A stretch of DNA of 64,000 nt from Polyangiaceae bacterium (GCA_025936115.1 JAICTZ010000011.1:124001-188000); one strand, 5' to 3'; shown: positions 53,949 to 62,130, numbered from the stretch's first letter. A program made the numbers and translations. Notes: generated by a model not told the origin, from the sequence alone.

Positions 53949-54329
53949 TTACGTCTTGAGCGCTGCCCAAAAGAGCGACGCCCAACCAACCAAGAAAGCG
54001 AGCCCGCCGAACGGCGTCACCGCGCCGAGCGCTCGCACCCCCGAGAGCGACATGGCGTAAAGGCTGCCCGAGAACAGTATGATGCCCGCGAAGAACGCCC
54101 AACCGGCGATCACCGCTGCACTCGAGCTCACGCGCTCGGCGACGAGCGCGGCGATTGCGAGCGCCAGCGCGTGCGCCAAGTGATAGCTCGCCGCCGTGTG
54201 CCACCATTCGAGCCGGTGCGCGCCGTCGAGCGTCGCCTCGAAGCGCTGGCGCAGCGCGTGCGCACCGAAGGCCCCGAGCGCAACGGCGGTGAAACCACAC
54301 GCCGCCGCGAGTGCCAAGAGTGAACGCAC
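53949..54329 (-). CDS. DUF423 (YgdD) family small inner-membrane protein
   Basis: The 126-residue protein has four membrane helices and the DUF423 features ALGAFGAHAL, WWHTAASYHLAHALAL, FAGIILFSGSLYAMSLSG and TPFGGLAFLVGWASL. GTG 54329 gives the standard length and N-terminus; upstream sequence in the same frame is not membrane-like. The family is widespread and its role is unknown. It lies 21 bp upstream of the VOC gene on the same strand. Confidence 0.9.
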   Translation of the reverse strand: MRSLLALAAACGFTAVALGAFGAHALRQRFEATLDGAHRLEWWHTAASYHLAHALALAIAALVAERVSSSAAVIAGWAFFAGIILFSGSLYAMSLSGVRALGAVTPFGGLAFLVGWASLFWAALKT

Positions 54330-54406
54330 GCGGCGGAGACTACACCCGCGACCGCGAGTATCGAGCGCTAATTTCGGACCGCCGCGCCTGGTGCCGACTC
54401 GAGTGT

Positions 54407-55084
54407 CTATGTTCGCATCACGAGCGGCAGGTTGACTTCGCGTGAAGCGCGGTCGCCCTGATGGTACGTATGCCGCTCGCCGTGCCGCTCCCGATGCTGC
54501 TCGCACCAGAGCTCGGCGCCGTGAGTCTGGCGCCTCGTTTCGACGCAGCGGGGGCAGGCGGGCTCGATGGCCGGCGCCGCCTCGGGCTGCGTCTTCGGCC
54601 GAACCACGAGCACCGGGCACGGCGCGAGTCGCACGGTGCCCTCGGCGACGGAGCCGAGTAGCAGCCGCGACAGACCCCGCCGCCCGTGGGTACCGACGAC
54701 GATGAGGTCCGCGTCGAGCTCGCTCGCGAGCCGCGCGATCTCCTCCGACGGCACGTCGACTCGCTGATGCGCGACGACGGAATCGAGGAACGTGAGATCC
54801 ATGTCCGGGTGCTCGCTGCGAAACGCGTCGACCCTTCGCTGCGCGTAGACACGCAGTTGCTCGGCGGCGTCATTCACGGACGGCAGCGTGCCCGCCCATG
54901 CGCCCTCCGTACCCTGGCTGTCGACTGCAGAGCCCGCTTGATAGACCGGCAACACGTTGACGACGTGCACCGTCGCCGACCGCTTTTCAGTGGCGAGCTC
55001 GAGGGCTCGCTCGAGGGCGAGGTCACTAGCCGTCGAGTAGTCGACGGCGGCGAGGATCACGTATGGCTTGGTGCTCTCGGTCAT
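54407..55084 (-). CDS. Universal stress protein (UspA family) with C-terminal Cys/His-rich extension
   Basis: The 225-residue protein has a UspA domain (about 7-165) with VILAAVDYSTASD, DADLIVVGTHGRRGLSRLLLGSVAE and CPVLVVRPK. The GxxGxxxxLLLGSVAE part is the ATP-binding loop. After it comes an extension of about 50 residues with CPRC and CEQH, an arrangement (C-x2-C, then C-x2-H) that may bind zinc. Cytosolic stress role is inferred from the family. ATG 55084 is chosen because it begins the Usp fold. Confidence 0.88.
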   Translation of the reverse strand: MTESTKPYVILAAVDYSTASDLALERALELATEKRSATVHVVNVLPVYQAGSAVDSQGTEGAWAGTLPSVNDAAEQLRVYAQRRVDAFRSEHPDMDLTFLDSVVAHQRVDVPSEEIARLASELDADLIVVGTHGRRGLSRLLLGSVAEGTVRLAPCPVLVVRPKTQPEAAPAIEPACPRCVETRRQTHGAELWCEQHRERHGERHTYHQGDRASREVNLPLVMRT

Positions 55085-55500
55085 GACGACTCTCCGCTTC
55101 GAGGTGGGAGCATCGCGCGTGCCATCGCGTACTCGATTAGGCTCGTTCTGGCGCCATTTGGTGCCGTGCGCGTGTCGCCATCTCGCCCCGGAGGCTCCGC
55201 GACGCCTCGCTGATGGCCGACCGCGGTGCGTCGCGCGAGCGCTCGTCGCCCGAGTGCGCGCATCACCCTGAACGGTGGGTGCGCCGAATGACGAGCTGCG
55301 GCACGCCGGCCGACGCAGTGCGCCTTGTTGCAATTCTCCCCCCTTGGCCTCCTCGTGGGCTTGGCTGGCTGCGAATCGTTTCGCGCGGCGTGGCGCTCTC
55401 GTACGCTGCTTCGAGCACGTACGAGAAGATAAAACGTCCGTGAAATTGATCTGCCACGCCGTCCGCTTGGGGATAATGGGCGGTATCACGCGCAGGAACG
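55085..55500. other. Divergent intergenic region between uspA-like and tetR-like genes
   Basis: About 415 bp without a convincing gene. Frames here lack family motifs, and local AT content rises near 55425-55450. This is where both divergent promoters and any TetR operator should lie; no clear inverted repeat was recognised. Confidence 0.4.
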
Positions 55501-56154
55501 ATGCGAAGACAAAGACCGAGAGGAACGATCACGCAGGAAGCGGTCGTCAACGCGGCGCTGGCGATCGTCGATCGCGACCGCGTCGAAGGACTCACCATTC
55601 GCGCGGTCGCGCGCGAAGTCGGTGCGCCGCCGATGTCGCTCTACAGCCATTTCGTCAACAAGGAGCAGCTGCTCGATCTGATGTACGGAGAGATCGTGCG
55701 GCGGCTCTACCCGGATCAGGGAAATGCCAGCTGGCAAAGTGAGTTGTTGGCGCTCTGTCGACACATTCGCGCGGTGCTGCTCGAGCACCCGCACTGGACC
55801 GAGCTCTTGGCGCGCGGCACGACTCCGCTCGACGTGCCCGTTCGCGAACGCATCCTCGCGATGATGGTCGCCGAGGGCATGACGCCCGAGCTCGCTTGGA
55901 CGGCGCTCTCCGGTGCGGCGCTGAGCAGCACGGGCTTCGTGCTCGCCGAGCTCACCATGCGCTCCCAGAACGGCGCCTCGAGCATCGAGCAGCGTCACGA
56001 GGCACTGCGCGAACGGACTCAGCCCGCGGTCGACGCGCCCGTGCCGCCGGCGGCCGTCGCACCGAGCTTCGACTTGGATGCCGTCTTCGCATTCACGCTG
56101 CGCGCCCTCGTCGAAGGTATCGCGATGATTCCGGCGCCCGCGGCTGGAACGTAG
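55501..56154 (+). CDS. TetR-family transcriptional regulator
   Basis: The 217-residue protein has an N-terminal TetR helix-turn-helix (residues about 11-58: AALAIVDRDRVEGLTIRAV, then GAPPMSLYSHFVNKEQLLDLM) and a ligand-binding C-terminal domain similar in pattern to the tetracycline-repressor C domain (HPHWTELLARGT, WTALSGAALSSTGFVLAEL). It would repress an efflux or enzyme gene, possibly the divergent uspA-like gene or itself. No transporter lies next to it, so the target is open. Confidence 0.9.
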   Translation: MRRQRPRGTITQEAVVNAALAIVDRDRVEGLTIRAVAREVGAPPMSLYSHFVNKEQLLDLMYGEIVRRLYPDQGNASWQSELLALCRHIRAVLLEHPHWTELLARGTTPLDVPVRERILAMMVAEGMTPELAWTALSGAALSSTGFVLAELTMRSQNGASSIEQRHEALRERTQPAVDAPVPPAAVAPSFDLDAVFAFTLRALVEGIAMIPAPAAGT

Positions 56155-56380
56155 TTCGGCCCCGGTCGCACCTTCGCCCAGTGCGCGAGCGGAGCCCCTC
56201 GCAGCGACGGACCCTGATCGGCGTGTCGCGGTGGGCTCTCGCTCGCCATGGCTCGACCGAGCGCATTCTCCCGGAGGGTAGTCGCGCGCCGCACATGCTC
56301 GCCCGCGGCTCAGCGAGGCAAACGCTTTTTCTGGAGCGGTCGATCGCGCCGGGGGCGCGCGGGCCGTATACTTGTGGTTG

Positions 56381-56698
56381 ATGGCGTCGAAGGGCCCCGA
56401 TCCGTGGAACCCGACCGAGGCGGACTGCCGTGTGCGCGCCGAGGACCTGCGGGAGATCGACAAGATCCACGCCCTCTTACGAGCCTTGAACGACCCAATG
56501 GCGAACGTCGCCGGTTTGGTGGGCGCCGTCCGGGTGCTTTCGGCGCGCTGCGTGCGGCGCGCGCGCCTGAAGAGCATCTCGCGTGAGATTACGTCCATCG
56601 AGCACGCTCTGCGCGTCATCGGCAACAAGGGCACGGAGCAGGAGTTGCTGGGCGTGCTCGAAGATCTGACCGTGCTCAAAGCGGAAACAGAGGGGTAA
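56381..56698 (+). CDS. Small hypothetical cytosolic protein
   Basis: The 105-residue frame starting MASKGPDPWNPTEADCRV has strongly G/C-biased third positions and a helical C-terminal half (LKSISREITSIEHALRVIG, ELLGVLEDLTVLKAE), so it is probably coding. No ribosome site is evident. I recognise no family. It lies between a TetR gene and a further small unknown gene on the same strand, next to the flagellar cluster but in opposite orientation. Confidence 0.5.
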   Translation: MASKGPDPWNPTEADCRVRAEDLREIDKIHALLRALNDPMANVAGLVGAVRVLSARCVRRARLKSISREITSIEHALRVIGNKGTEQELLGVLEDLTVLKAETEG

Positions 56699-56762
56699 CC
56701 GTCACGAGCTCCGCGCCGCAGTAACTATCGGCATGTTGCTTGCTTCGGAAACAGCACACCCC

Positions 56763-57071
56763 ATGAAGCACTCCGAAGAATTGGAACGGCCGGCAGAGTG
56801 GCTGCGCCGCTTCGACGAACAGGACGGTAGTTACGATCGCTTACTTCACGAGTCCGGGGATCTCGCAACGGCGGCGCATCGTCTAGCCCGCGCCAAGCGT
56901 CGTGTTTCTGGCAGCCGGGACGGTATCCCGACGTTGCGCGAGGTGCTCGCCGCAGCCAGTCTGATCAGCGAGCGCGTGCCGCACCACCCCGCACTCCCTT
57001 CGGCGAGCGTGCTCAGCGCCGAGGTGCGAGACCTCTGTATCGGCGATTTCCCGTCTCGAACCGGGACGTGA
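56763..57071 (+). CDS. Small hypothetical protein
   Basis: The 102-residue frame starts MKHSEELERPAEWLRRFDEQDG; a start at 56733 would add ten residues. It is charged and helical in the first half (TAAHRLARAKRRVSGS) with no signal or membrane segment. Third-position bias is weaker than in neighbours, so it may be marginal. It ends 12 bp before a hairpin shared with the convergent fliS. Confidence 0.4.
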   Translation: MKHSEELERPAEWLRRFDEQDGSYDRLLHESGDLATAAHRLARAKRRVSGSRDGIPTLREVLAAASLISERVPHHPALPSASVLSAEVRDLCIGDFPSRTGT

Positions 57072-57083
57072 GAGACGCGTGAG

Positions 57084-57109
57084 CTCGCCGAGACGCGGTG
57101 CTCGGCGAG
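57084..57109. terminator. Bidirectional hairpin between convergent genes
   Basis: CTCGCCGAG (57084-57092) and CTCGGCGAG (57101-57109) form a perfect 9-bp stem with an 8-nt loop, between the stop of the small plus-strand gene and the stop of fliS. No T-run follows on either side, so it is a stability or rho-assisted terminator. Confidence 0.6.
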
Positions 57110-57116
57110 ACGTGGA

Positions 57117-57521
57117 CTAGCGTCCCTTGTCGGCCCGACCCTGTTCGCGCTGCGCCTTGGGCACGGCGAGCTGCCAGGCTTGATGGAGCGGCGTGAGCAC
57201 GCGGATCACGTCGTCCAGGGCCTGCACCGAGCCCTCGCGGCACGCCAGGCTCAGCCGGTCGAGGCAGAAGCCGTAGAGCGCCGTCAGGTTCTGGCAGAGG
57301 TCCGGCGAGGCGGCGTGGTCGAGGGCGATGTCGAGCTCGGCGATGATGGCTCGCGCCTTGGAGATCTGCTCGGCGGCGCGGCCCCGCTGTTTCGCCTCCA
57401 TGAGCACGCGAGCTTGCTTCAAGTAGCGGAAGAGGCCGCCGTAAAGCGCGAGCAAGAGCTCGCCGGGCGTGGACGTGGAGACGACGACTTGACGATAGCG
57501 GTTGGCAGCAGTGGCTAGCAT
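57117..57521 (-). CDS. fliS: Flagellar export chaperone FliS
   Basis: The 134-residue helical protein starts with NRYRQVVVSTSTPGELLLALYGG, the characteristic FliS N-terminus, and has NLTALYGFCLDRL in the central helix. FliS binds the C-terminus of flagellin in the cytosol and keeps it export-ready. It is the last gene of fliC-fliD-fliS, the usual order, 33 bp after fliD. The hairpin at 57084-57109 follows its stop. Confidence 0.93.
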   Translation of the reverse strand: MLATAANRYRQVVVSTSTPGELLLALYGGLFRYLKQARVLMEAKQRGRAAEQISKARAIIAELDIALDHAASPDLCQNLTALYGFCLDRLSLACREGSVQALDDVIRVLTPLHQAWQLAVPKAQREQGRADKGR

Positions 57522-57554
57522 GGCGTTGACCCTGGTGGTTTGCTGGACGGCCCG

Positions 57555-58889
57555 TTAGCCGCTCTTGGCGAAGAAGCTCGTGAGGTAGCTCATCGACTGG
57601 TTGGCGCTGCTCATGGTCGTGTCGAGCGCCGTAAACTGCGCCCTGAGCTGAGCGGCATAGTCGTCGAGTCGCGCTTGCTCGGTGTCGATGCGGGCGCCGA
57701 GGGCCTTCGCGCTGCTCGTGAGAGAGGTTTCGCGCGAGGCGAAGATGCCCGTCCCGGACTGGGCGAAGGCTTTGACGATGTCGCGCAGCACGTCGACCGC
57801 GCCGTTGCCGTTCGTCGGACCCGCGATCACGTTGGCCACGGCGTTCGGATCCGCCTCGAGCGCCGCCGAGAGCTTGTCCTCGTCGAGGGACATGTGGCCG
57901 GTCGCGTCGAGACTCAGTCCCAGCGTACCGAGCGTGTTGTATCGGCCCGAGCCGACCATCGTGCCGACGGCGTCGGACATGCGGTTCGTGAGCGAGCGCA
58001 GCATCGAGTCACCGGCGAGCGCCGTCACGCTCGCTTTGGCCGTACCGAAGCCGGCCGCGGAGTGGACCGCATCGATGACGCCATTATAGGCCGTGACGAT
58101 GGCGTTGAGCCGGTTCTTGAGGCCGTTCGGATCGGAGGCGACTTGCACCGTGACGGGCGAGTTCGTCGCCGTCGTTTGCGTGAGGTTCAACGTGACGCCG
58201 GGGATGGCACCCGTGACCTGGTTCGTGGGGCGATTGATGGTGAAGCCGTCAATCGTGACTTGGGAGTCAGTCGCGGCCTGTCGGGTGTTGGCGGCGTTGT
58301 CGAGGCCGAGCGTCGTGCCCGAGAAGCCGATGGTGTTCGCGGCGCCGGTGTCGAGGCCCCGCACTTGCAAGCGATACTGGCTGCCGTCGTTGATGACGGA
58401 CGCGCTCACTCGCAGGCCCGAGCCGTTGATTTTCGAGGCGATGTCGTCGAGCGTGTCGCCGGACGCGAGCGAAATGGTCGTTGCGGTGGCGCCGCCGAGG
58501 GAGATGCCGAGCTGGCCCGAGATGCCGAGCGCAGTGGTCTCTGAGCTCTGCGGGTCCGAGTAGGTGCGCTGTTCCGCGGCCAGGCTGCCGACGGAGATTT
58601 GATAGCTGCCGGGCAAGGCGCTGCCGTTCGCGCTCACGGCGACGGCCGTTGACGACGACGTCGCGGCGTAGCTGCCGACTTCACGCGTCTCGTCGACGGC
58701 TTCGAGCGCCGTCTGGAGCTTACCGAGCAGGGTGCCGATCGCCGACAGCGAGGTGTTCGCGGCCGTCGCATCGGTCTGCTTTTGCTTGAGCGCAGTGAGC
58801 GGCCCCTGACTCGCCGTGACGAGGCCAGTCACGATGCTTTCGGTGTCGAGTCCCGACCCGACGCCGCCGAACGTGATGGTACCGGCCAT
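57555..58889 (-). CDS. fliD: Flagellar filament cap protein FliD (HAP2)
   Basis: The 444-residue protein begins ITFGGVGSGLDTESIVTGLV, the FliD N-terminal motif, with QGPLTALKQKQTDATAANTS following. The C-terminal helical part (ARIDTEQARLDDYAAQLRAQFTALDTTMSSANQS in its length) ends SYLTSFFAKSG, close to the FliD consensus. It caps the filament and inserts new flagellin subunits. It lies between fliC (75 bp upstream) and fliS on the same strand. The length is average for the family. Confidence 0.95.
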   Translation of the reverse strand: MAGTITFGGVGSGLDTESIVTGLVTASQGPLTALKQKQTDATAANTSLSAIGTLLGKLQTALEAVDETREVGSYAATSSSTAVAVSANGSALPGSYQISVGSLAAEQRTYSDPQSSETTALGISGQLGISLGGATATTISLASGDTLDDIASKINGSGLRVSASVINDGSQYRLQVRGLDTGAANTIGFSGTTLGLDNAANTRQAATDSQVTIDGFTINRPTNQVTGAIPGVTLNLTQTTATNSPVTVQVASDPNGLKNRLNAIVTAYNGVIDAVHSAAGFGTAKASVTALAGDSMLRSLTNRMSDAVGTMVGSGRYNTLGTLGLSLDATGHMSLDEDKLSAALEADPNAVANVIAGPTNGNGAVDVLRDIVKAFAQSGTGIFASRETSLTSSAKALGARIDTEQARLDDYAAQLRAQFTALDTTMSSANQSMSYLTSFFAKSG

Positions 58890-58913
58890 GGTTTACCTTG
58901 GTAGCCCGGCGGC

Positions 58914-58944
58914 CGTGACGGCTCTCAGGACGAGAGCCGTCACG
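58914..58944 (-). terminator. Strong hairpin between fliC and fliD
   Basis: CGTGACGGCTCTC (58914-58926) and GAGAGCCGTCACG (58932-58944) form a perfect 13-bp stem with a 5-nt loop, 20 nt after the fliC stop. No T-run follows. It may end most fliC messages or protect their 3' end, so that flagellin is made in excess of FliD. Confidence 0.65.
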
Positions 58945-58964
58945 AACCGAGCCACGTCGTAGAC

Positions 58965-59801
58965 TCAGTGACCGATCAGGCCGAAGGCCAGCTGCGGCAG
59001 CTGGTTCGCTTGCGCGAGGACCGAGACGCCCGCTTGCGTGAGCACCTGGTTCTTCGAGAGCTGGCTGGTCTCGTCCGCCACGTCCACGTCAACGATACGG
59101 GAGTTGGCAGCCGAGAGGTTCGTCTTCATGGTTGCAATGTTCGCCGAGGCGTTCTCGAGGCGGTTCATCGCCGCGCCGAAACCGGAGCGCGAATCCGAGA
59201 CCGCGCTGATCGCCGAGTCGATGGTGCCGCCCTGCGCGAGCAAGCCGGAGGCCGCCGACTGCGTCGCGATGTTCGAGCCCGTCACGGCCGAGAGGTCGAG
59301 GCCGTTGAAGCCCACGTCGATCGTATCGACGCCCGAGACGTTGTTGAGGCCGACCTGGAAGCTCGTCGTGCTCGAAGCGCCCGAGCCGATCAGCGACACG
59401 CCGTTGAACGTGGTCGCCGACTGGATGCGCGTGATTTCCTGCGCGTCCTGTTGGTACTCCTTGTCGAGGTAGCCGCGGTCCGTGTCGGTCAAGCTGCCGT
59501 TGGCAGATTGCGTGGCGAGCTCGCGCATACGCCCGAGGATGTCGTGGACTTGCCCGAGAGCGCCTTCAGCGGTCTGCGCCATCGAGACGCCGTCCGCCGC
59601 GTTGCGCTGGGCGACGGTGTACGAACGAATCTGCGCCTTCATGCTCTCGCTGACGGCGAGACCTGCCGCGTCGTCGGCAGCCGTGTTGACACGGAGACCG
59701 CTCGAGAGGCGGTTGATGCTGTTTTGCAGGTTCTTCTGGTTCTTCGAAAGGTTCACCTGAGCGGTGAGTGATGCGACGTTGGTTGCGATTGAAACGGCCA
59801 T
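58965..59801 (-). CDS. fliC: Flagellin
   Basis: The 278-residue flagellin has the conserved D0/D1 ends: N-terminal SLTAQVNLSKNQKNLQNSI, RLSSGLRVNTAADDAAGLA and QRNAADGVSMAQTAEGAL; C-terminal SANIATMKTNLSAANSRIVDV and NQVLTQAGVSVLAQANQLPQ. The middle is only about 40-60 residues, so the outer D2/D3 domains are nearly absent and the filament would be thin. Its ATG follows AAGGAG (59809-59814). CsrA, encoded directly upstream, is a classic repressor of flagellin translation. Confidence 0.97.
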   Translation of the reverse strand: MAVSIATNVASLTAQVNLSKNQKNLQNSINRLSSGLRVNTAADDAAGLAVSESMKAQIRSYTVAQRNAADGVSMAQTAEGALGQVHDILGRMRELATQSANGSLTDTDRGYLDKEYQQDAQEITRIQSATTFNGVSLIGSGASSTTSFQVGLNNVSGVDTIDVGFNGLDLSAVTGSNIATQSAASGLLAQGGTIDSAISAVSDSRSGFGAAMNRLENASANIATMKTNLSAANSRIVDVDVADETSQLSKNQVLTQAGVSVLAQANQLPQLAFGLIGH

Positions 59802-59827
59802 GGAAATGCTCCTTCTTGGAGAAAAGA

Positions 59828-59843
59828 CAGCGCGCTGGCGCTG
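59828..59843 (-). promoter_or_regulatory. Hairpin with T-rich tail in the fliC leader
   Basis: On the minus strand CAGCGC and GCGCTG form a 6-bp stem with a 4-nt loop, followed by TCTTTTC and then the fliC ribosome site. It could be a terminator for csrA or an attenuator in the fliC leader. The ribosome site itself lies in a weak CTCC-AAGAA-GGAG fold, the kind of place where CsrA binds GGA. Confidence 0.4.
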
Positions 59844-59869
59844 CCGTGGGCGTCTTTGCCCTCAGCCAG

Positions 59870-60151
59870 TCACGAACGGGTTCCGGCCGTGGAGCTTGAG
59901 GAAAAAGCTCCTACACCGAGCTCCGTCACGACCCGAACCTCACTCTTCTCGACCTCGTCGGAAAGCGTCGACGCCGCGGACGCACGATTGGCTTCCTCGA
60001 CGGCGCGCTGCATCTCTTCGCGCACCACGGCGACGTGCTTGGGCGCCACGATGCCGAGCCGCACTTCACCGCGCGACACCTCCGTCACGACGACTTCGAT
60101 GTTTTCGCCGATGCGAATCCGCTGCCCTTTACGCCTAGCCACGATCAGCAC
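59870..60151 (-). CDS. csrA: Carbon storage regulator CsrA (RsmA-type) with extended C-terminus
   Basis: The first 57 residues are a CsrA: VLIVARRKGQRIRIGENIEVV in part, GEVRLGIVAPKHVAVVREEM. Arg7 and Arg44 of the RNA-binding surface are present. After that is a tail of about 35 residues (ASTLSDEVEKSEVRVV ...) not found in CsrA of E. coli (61 residues). CsrA binds GGA motifs near ribosome sites; in the flagellar cluster the target is usually the next gene, fliC. The start is GTG 60151. An upstream open frame extends further but lacks any CsrA-like sequence. FliW, its usual antagonist, is not found here. Confidence 0.9.
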   Translation of the reverse strand: MLIVARRKGQRIRIGENIEVVVTEVSRGEVRLGIVAPKHVAVVREEMQRAVEEANRASAASTLSDEVEKSEVRVVTELGVGAFSSSSTAGTRS

Positions 60152-60839
60152 GAGTGACCTGCTTCCGTCGAGGGTGCGCCCGCCGCGGGCGTCCTCGATT
60201 CGTTGAACGGTCGCCCGCGGAGAATCTGCACCGCGCGTCTCGAAACGGGACGAGCCAGCGCTCGGACCACGGACCTTGGCTGCACGCCCTGGACGCTCGC
60301 CGTGACCGTGGGCGCGCCGGACGGACCGCCCACTGGCTCCCGACGAGACACGCGGCCCACCGCACGGCGGCGCTCGAGCGGCAGTGATACGACAGCGGCG
60401 ACTGGCGGCGCCGTCGGCAGTGCACCTACATGCGCTCTCGGCGGGCCGCATCGGGACGCATGGACTGCTCTCCCCAGTCGTCAGGCACGGCGGGCGCGAG
60501 CAAGCGCGACGCGCCACAGCGGAGCGGCCCCGCTCGTCGTGCAACTGGACGCCCATCGACAGCGTGCCACCCGCCCTCTGAATCCTTAGGACCAGTCCAA
60601 GGCAGCACTCCTTCTCGCGAGCTCTGTCACCTATGTCTCTAACGGTGCAACCGGAGACATCCCTGACACTTCAATCCGGAGACATCCCTGACAGTCTTGC
60701 GTAGAGCGAGAGTGGATCGAAGACGACGTGATACTGCTCGAGCTCAGCTTGGCAAGTGGAGTTCGACGTCTTCGTGAGCGAGCGCTCATTGATTAGCGTC
60801 ACCGCGGCCAATGAATGAAGCGGAGCCCGGAAGCACCAT
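60152..60839. other. Gene-free region between csrA and the RAYT, with IS-end repeats
   Basis: About 690 bp hold no recognisable gene on either strand; open frames are Arg/Ala/Pro-rich shadows. I looked for fliW in all frames and did not find it. The right part holds the IS481-type end repeats at 60651-60693. The left 500 bp may be the flagellar cluster's displaced promoter region. Confidence 0.5.
60651..60693 (+). repeat. Two direct copies of an IS481-type subterminal repeat
   Basis: CCGGAGACATCCCTGACA occurs at 60651-60668 and again, identical, at 60676-60693. Related copies (CCGAGGACA...CCTGACA) stand at 61703-61720 and 61736-61753, immediately before the broken IS481 transposase. These are likely the terminal or subterminal sequences of the same insertion sequence type. 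Confidence 0.65.
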
Positions 60840-61595
60840 CTATCCGCCGGCCACGTCGAACGGCCGTATGAGCCCGTGACGTCGCCAACCCTTGCGCAAC
60901 AAGAACGAACGTGCCGGCACGACGCCCGGCGAAAGCTCCGGAAACGGATCGCTCATGGCCCTAGGATCCGGCGGAGCATGTGTCCACTCAGGGTCCCAGC
61001 CGTCGAACGAGGCGGCTGAGCTACACGGATCGCAAAACGACAACGGCAGCCGCGGCCCCGTTCCGTCGACGTGCCGCCGATAATTGTTGAGTACGTAAGC
61101 GAGCGCGCGCCGGACCTCGAGCGGCGTCTTGAGCCGGCGCACGTGAAAACGATCGGCGAAAACGCCACCCGAACGCTTGAATAGGCGATTGAGGCGCTTC
61201 GCCAACCGAATGCCCAGGGCCTGCATGCCGCGCGCGAGCTGCCTCGCGCTTTCCGCCTCGACGACGAAGTGCAGGTGATTCGATTGAACGGAATAATGAA
61301 CGATGCGCACATCCCCGGCGCGCGGCAGGGCGAGTACCTTGCGGACCTGACGAAAGGTGCTCTTTTTGCGAAGGTTCGGGAGCCCCGCGACGAGCCGCAG
61401 CGTGACGTGCAATGGGATGTGTTGCGTCACGCGCGGGCGCGCGACGTGCGCCACACGCCTCGACGTCTTCGGTCGACCAGCACCGGCCCGCGCGCCACCC
61501 CAAGTGCGGAACTCGAAAGCGGCTTGTTGCATGCCGAGCTGAGCAGCAGCGGTTCGCGCCCGCGTACGTCGACCGGTCATCCTCACCTTCGGCAT
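60840..61595 (-). CDS. REP-associated tyrosine transposase (RAYT, Y1_Tnp family)
   Basis: The 251-residue protein has the Y1 transposase core: SVQSNHLHFVVEA with the metal-binding His107 and His109, LAKRLNRLFKRSGGVFADRFH in parts, and ALAYVLNNYRRH with candidate catalytic Tyr167 (or Tyr172). The N-terminus has GGARAGAGRPK, common in RAYTs. RAYTs are single-copy domesticated relatives of IS200/IS605 enzymes that act on REP palindromes. The gene is complete and sits between flgL and csrA with IS481-type repeats on both sides. Confidence 0.88.
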   Translation of the reverse strand: MPKVRMTGRRTRARTAAAQLGMQQAAFEFRTWGGARAGAGRPKTSRRVAHVARPRVTQHIPLHVTLRLVAGLPNLRKKSTFRQVRKVLALPRAGDVRIVHYSVQSNHLHFVVEAESARQLARGMQALGIRLAKRLNRLFKRSGGVFADRFHVRRLKTPLEVRRALAYVLNNYRRHVDGTGPRLPLSFCDPCSSAASFDGWDPEWTHAPPDPRAMSDPFPELSPGVVPARSFLLRKGWRRHGLIRPFDVAGG

Positions 61596-61702
61596 GATGA
61601 CAACTTGAATCTAGCATATATTGTCTCGGACTCCAAGTCGCAAGCGATTCAACAATGGGTCCGAGCGGTGGTATGAACCGGATGGAGTCCTGACAGATCG
61701 AG

Positions 61703-61753
61703 CCGAGGACAGGCCTGACACTTTGCTCGTGCAATCCGAGGACATTCCTGACA
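61703..61753 (+). repeat. IS481-type subterminal repeats in front of a broken transposase
   Basis: CCGAGGACAGGCCTGACA (61703-61720) and CCGAGGACATTCCTGACA (61736-61753) are divergent copies of the repeats at 60651-60693. They precede the remnant transposase ATG (61763) by 9 bp, as expected for the left end of an IS481-type element. Confidence 0.6.
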
Positions 61754-61762
61754 GTGCCGCGC

Positions 61763-62065
61763 ATGCCGTGGAAGGAAACGGATTCGATGAAGGAGCGTGT
61801 GAAGTTTGTGTTGGAATGGGAAAGGTGCTGGGCCGAGGGCGAGGGACGGCTGAACTTTGCGGAGCTGTGCCGAGAATTCGGGATCAGCCGGCAAGTGGGT
61901 TACGTGTGGCTCAGACGCTACGGCGATGGGAGAGGGAGCTCGCGGCACTCAAGGAGTGAGAGCGTAGCCGCACCGCAGCCCGACGAAGGTCGGAGACGAT
62001 ATGGAGGAGCTGCTGGTGCGGATGCGCAAGCTACACCCGAGGTGGGACCCTTCGCCGACGATCGC
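61763..62065 (+). pseudogene. Broken IS481-family transposase, 5' fragment
   Basis: The frame opens with MPWKETDSMKERVKFVLEWE and NFAELCREFGISRQVGYVWL, the IS481 N-terminal helix-turn-helix. After RRYGDG the reading frame is lost: the expected continuation HRSPTKVGDDMEELLVRMRK can be read only in another frame (about 61973-62030), then KLHPRWDPSP. The DDE catalytic part is missing entirely, because the next sequence is a tandem repeat and flgL. The element is therefore dead, truncated by at least two frameshifts and a deletion. Confidence 0.82.
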
Positions 62066-62130
62066 TCTTGGGTCGCCAAGCGGGCTCGCTCGTCGTCGCG
62101 CTTGACGCGTCAAGTCTACCGCGAGGGACC

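Noticed and set aside
59891..59911. Inverted repeat GGAGCTT/AAGCTCC near the end of csrA
   Set aside because: A 7-bp stem inside coding sequence with no T-run; in this GC-rich DNA it may be chance, so it is not listed as a regulatory feature.
59802..59990. Sigma-54 or sigma-28 promoter upstream of fliC
   Set aside because: I looked for GG-N10-GC and TAAA/GCCGATAA patterns in the leader and the end of csrA and saw none that is convincing.
60152..60556. Upstream extension of csrA to a 228-codon protein
   Set aside because: The extra 135 residues are Arg/Cys/Ala-rich with no CsrA or FliW similarity, and a GTG sits at the exact CsrA N-terminus.
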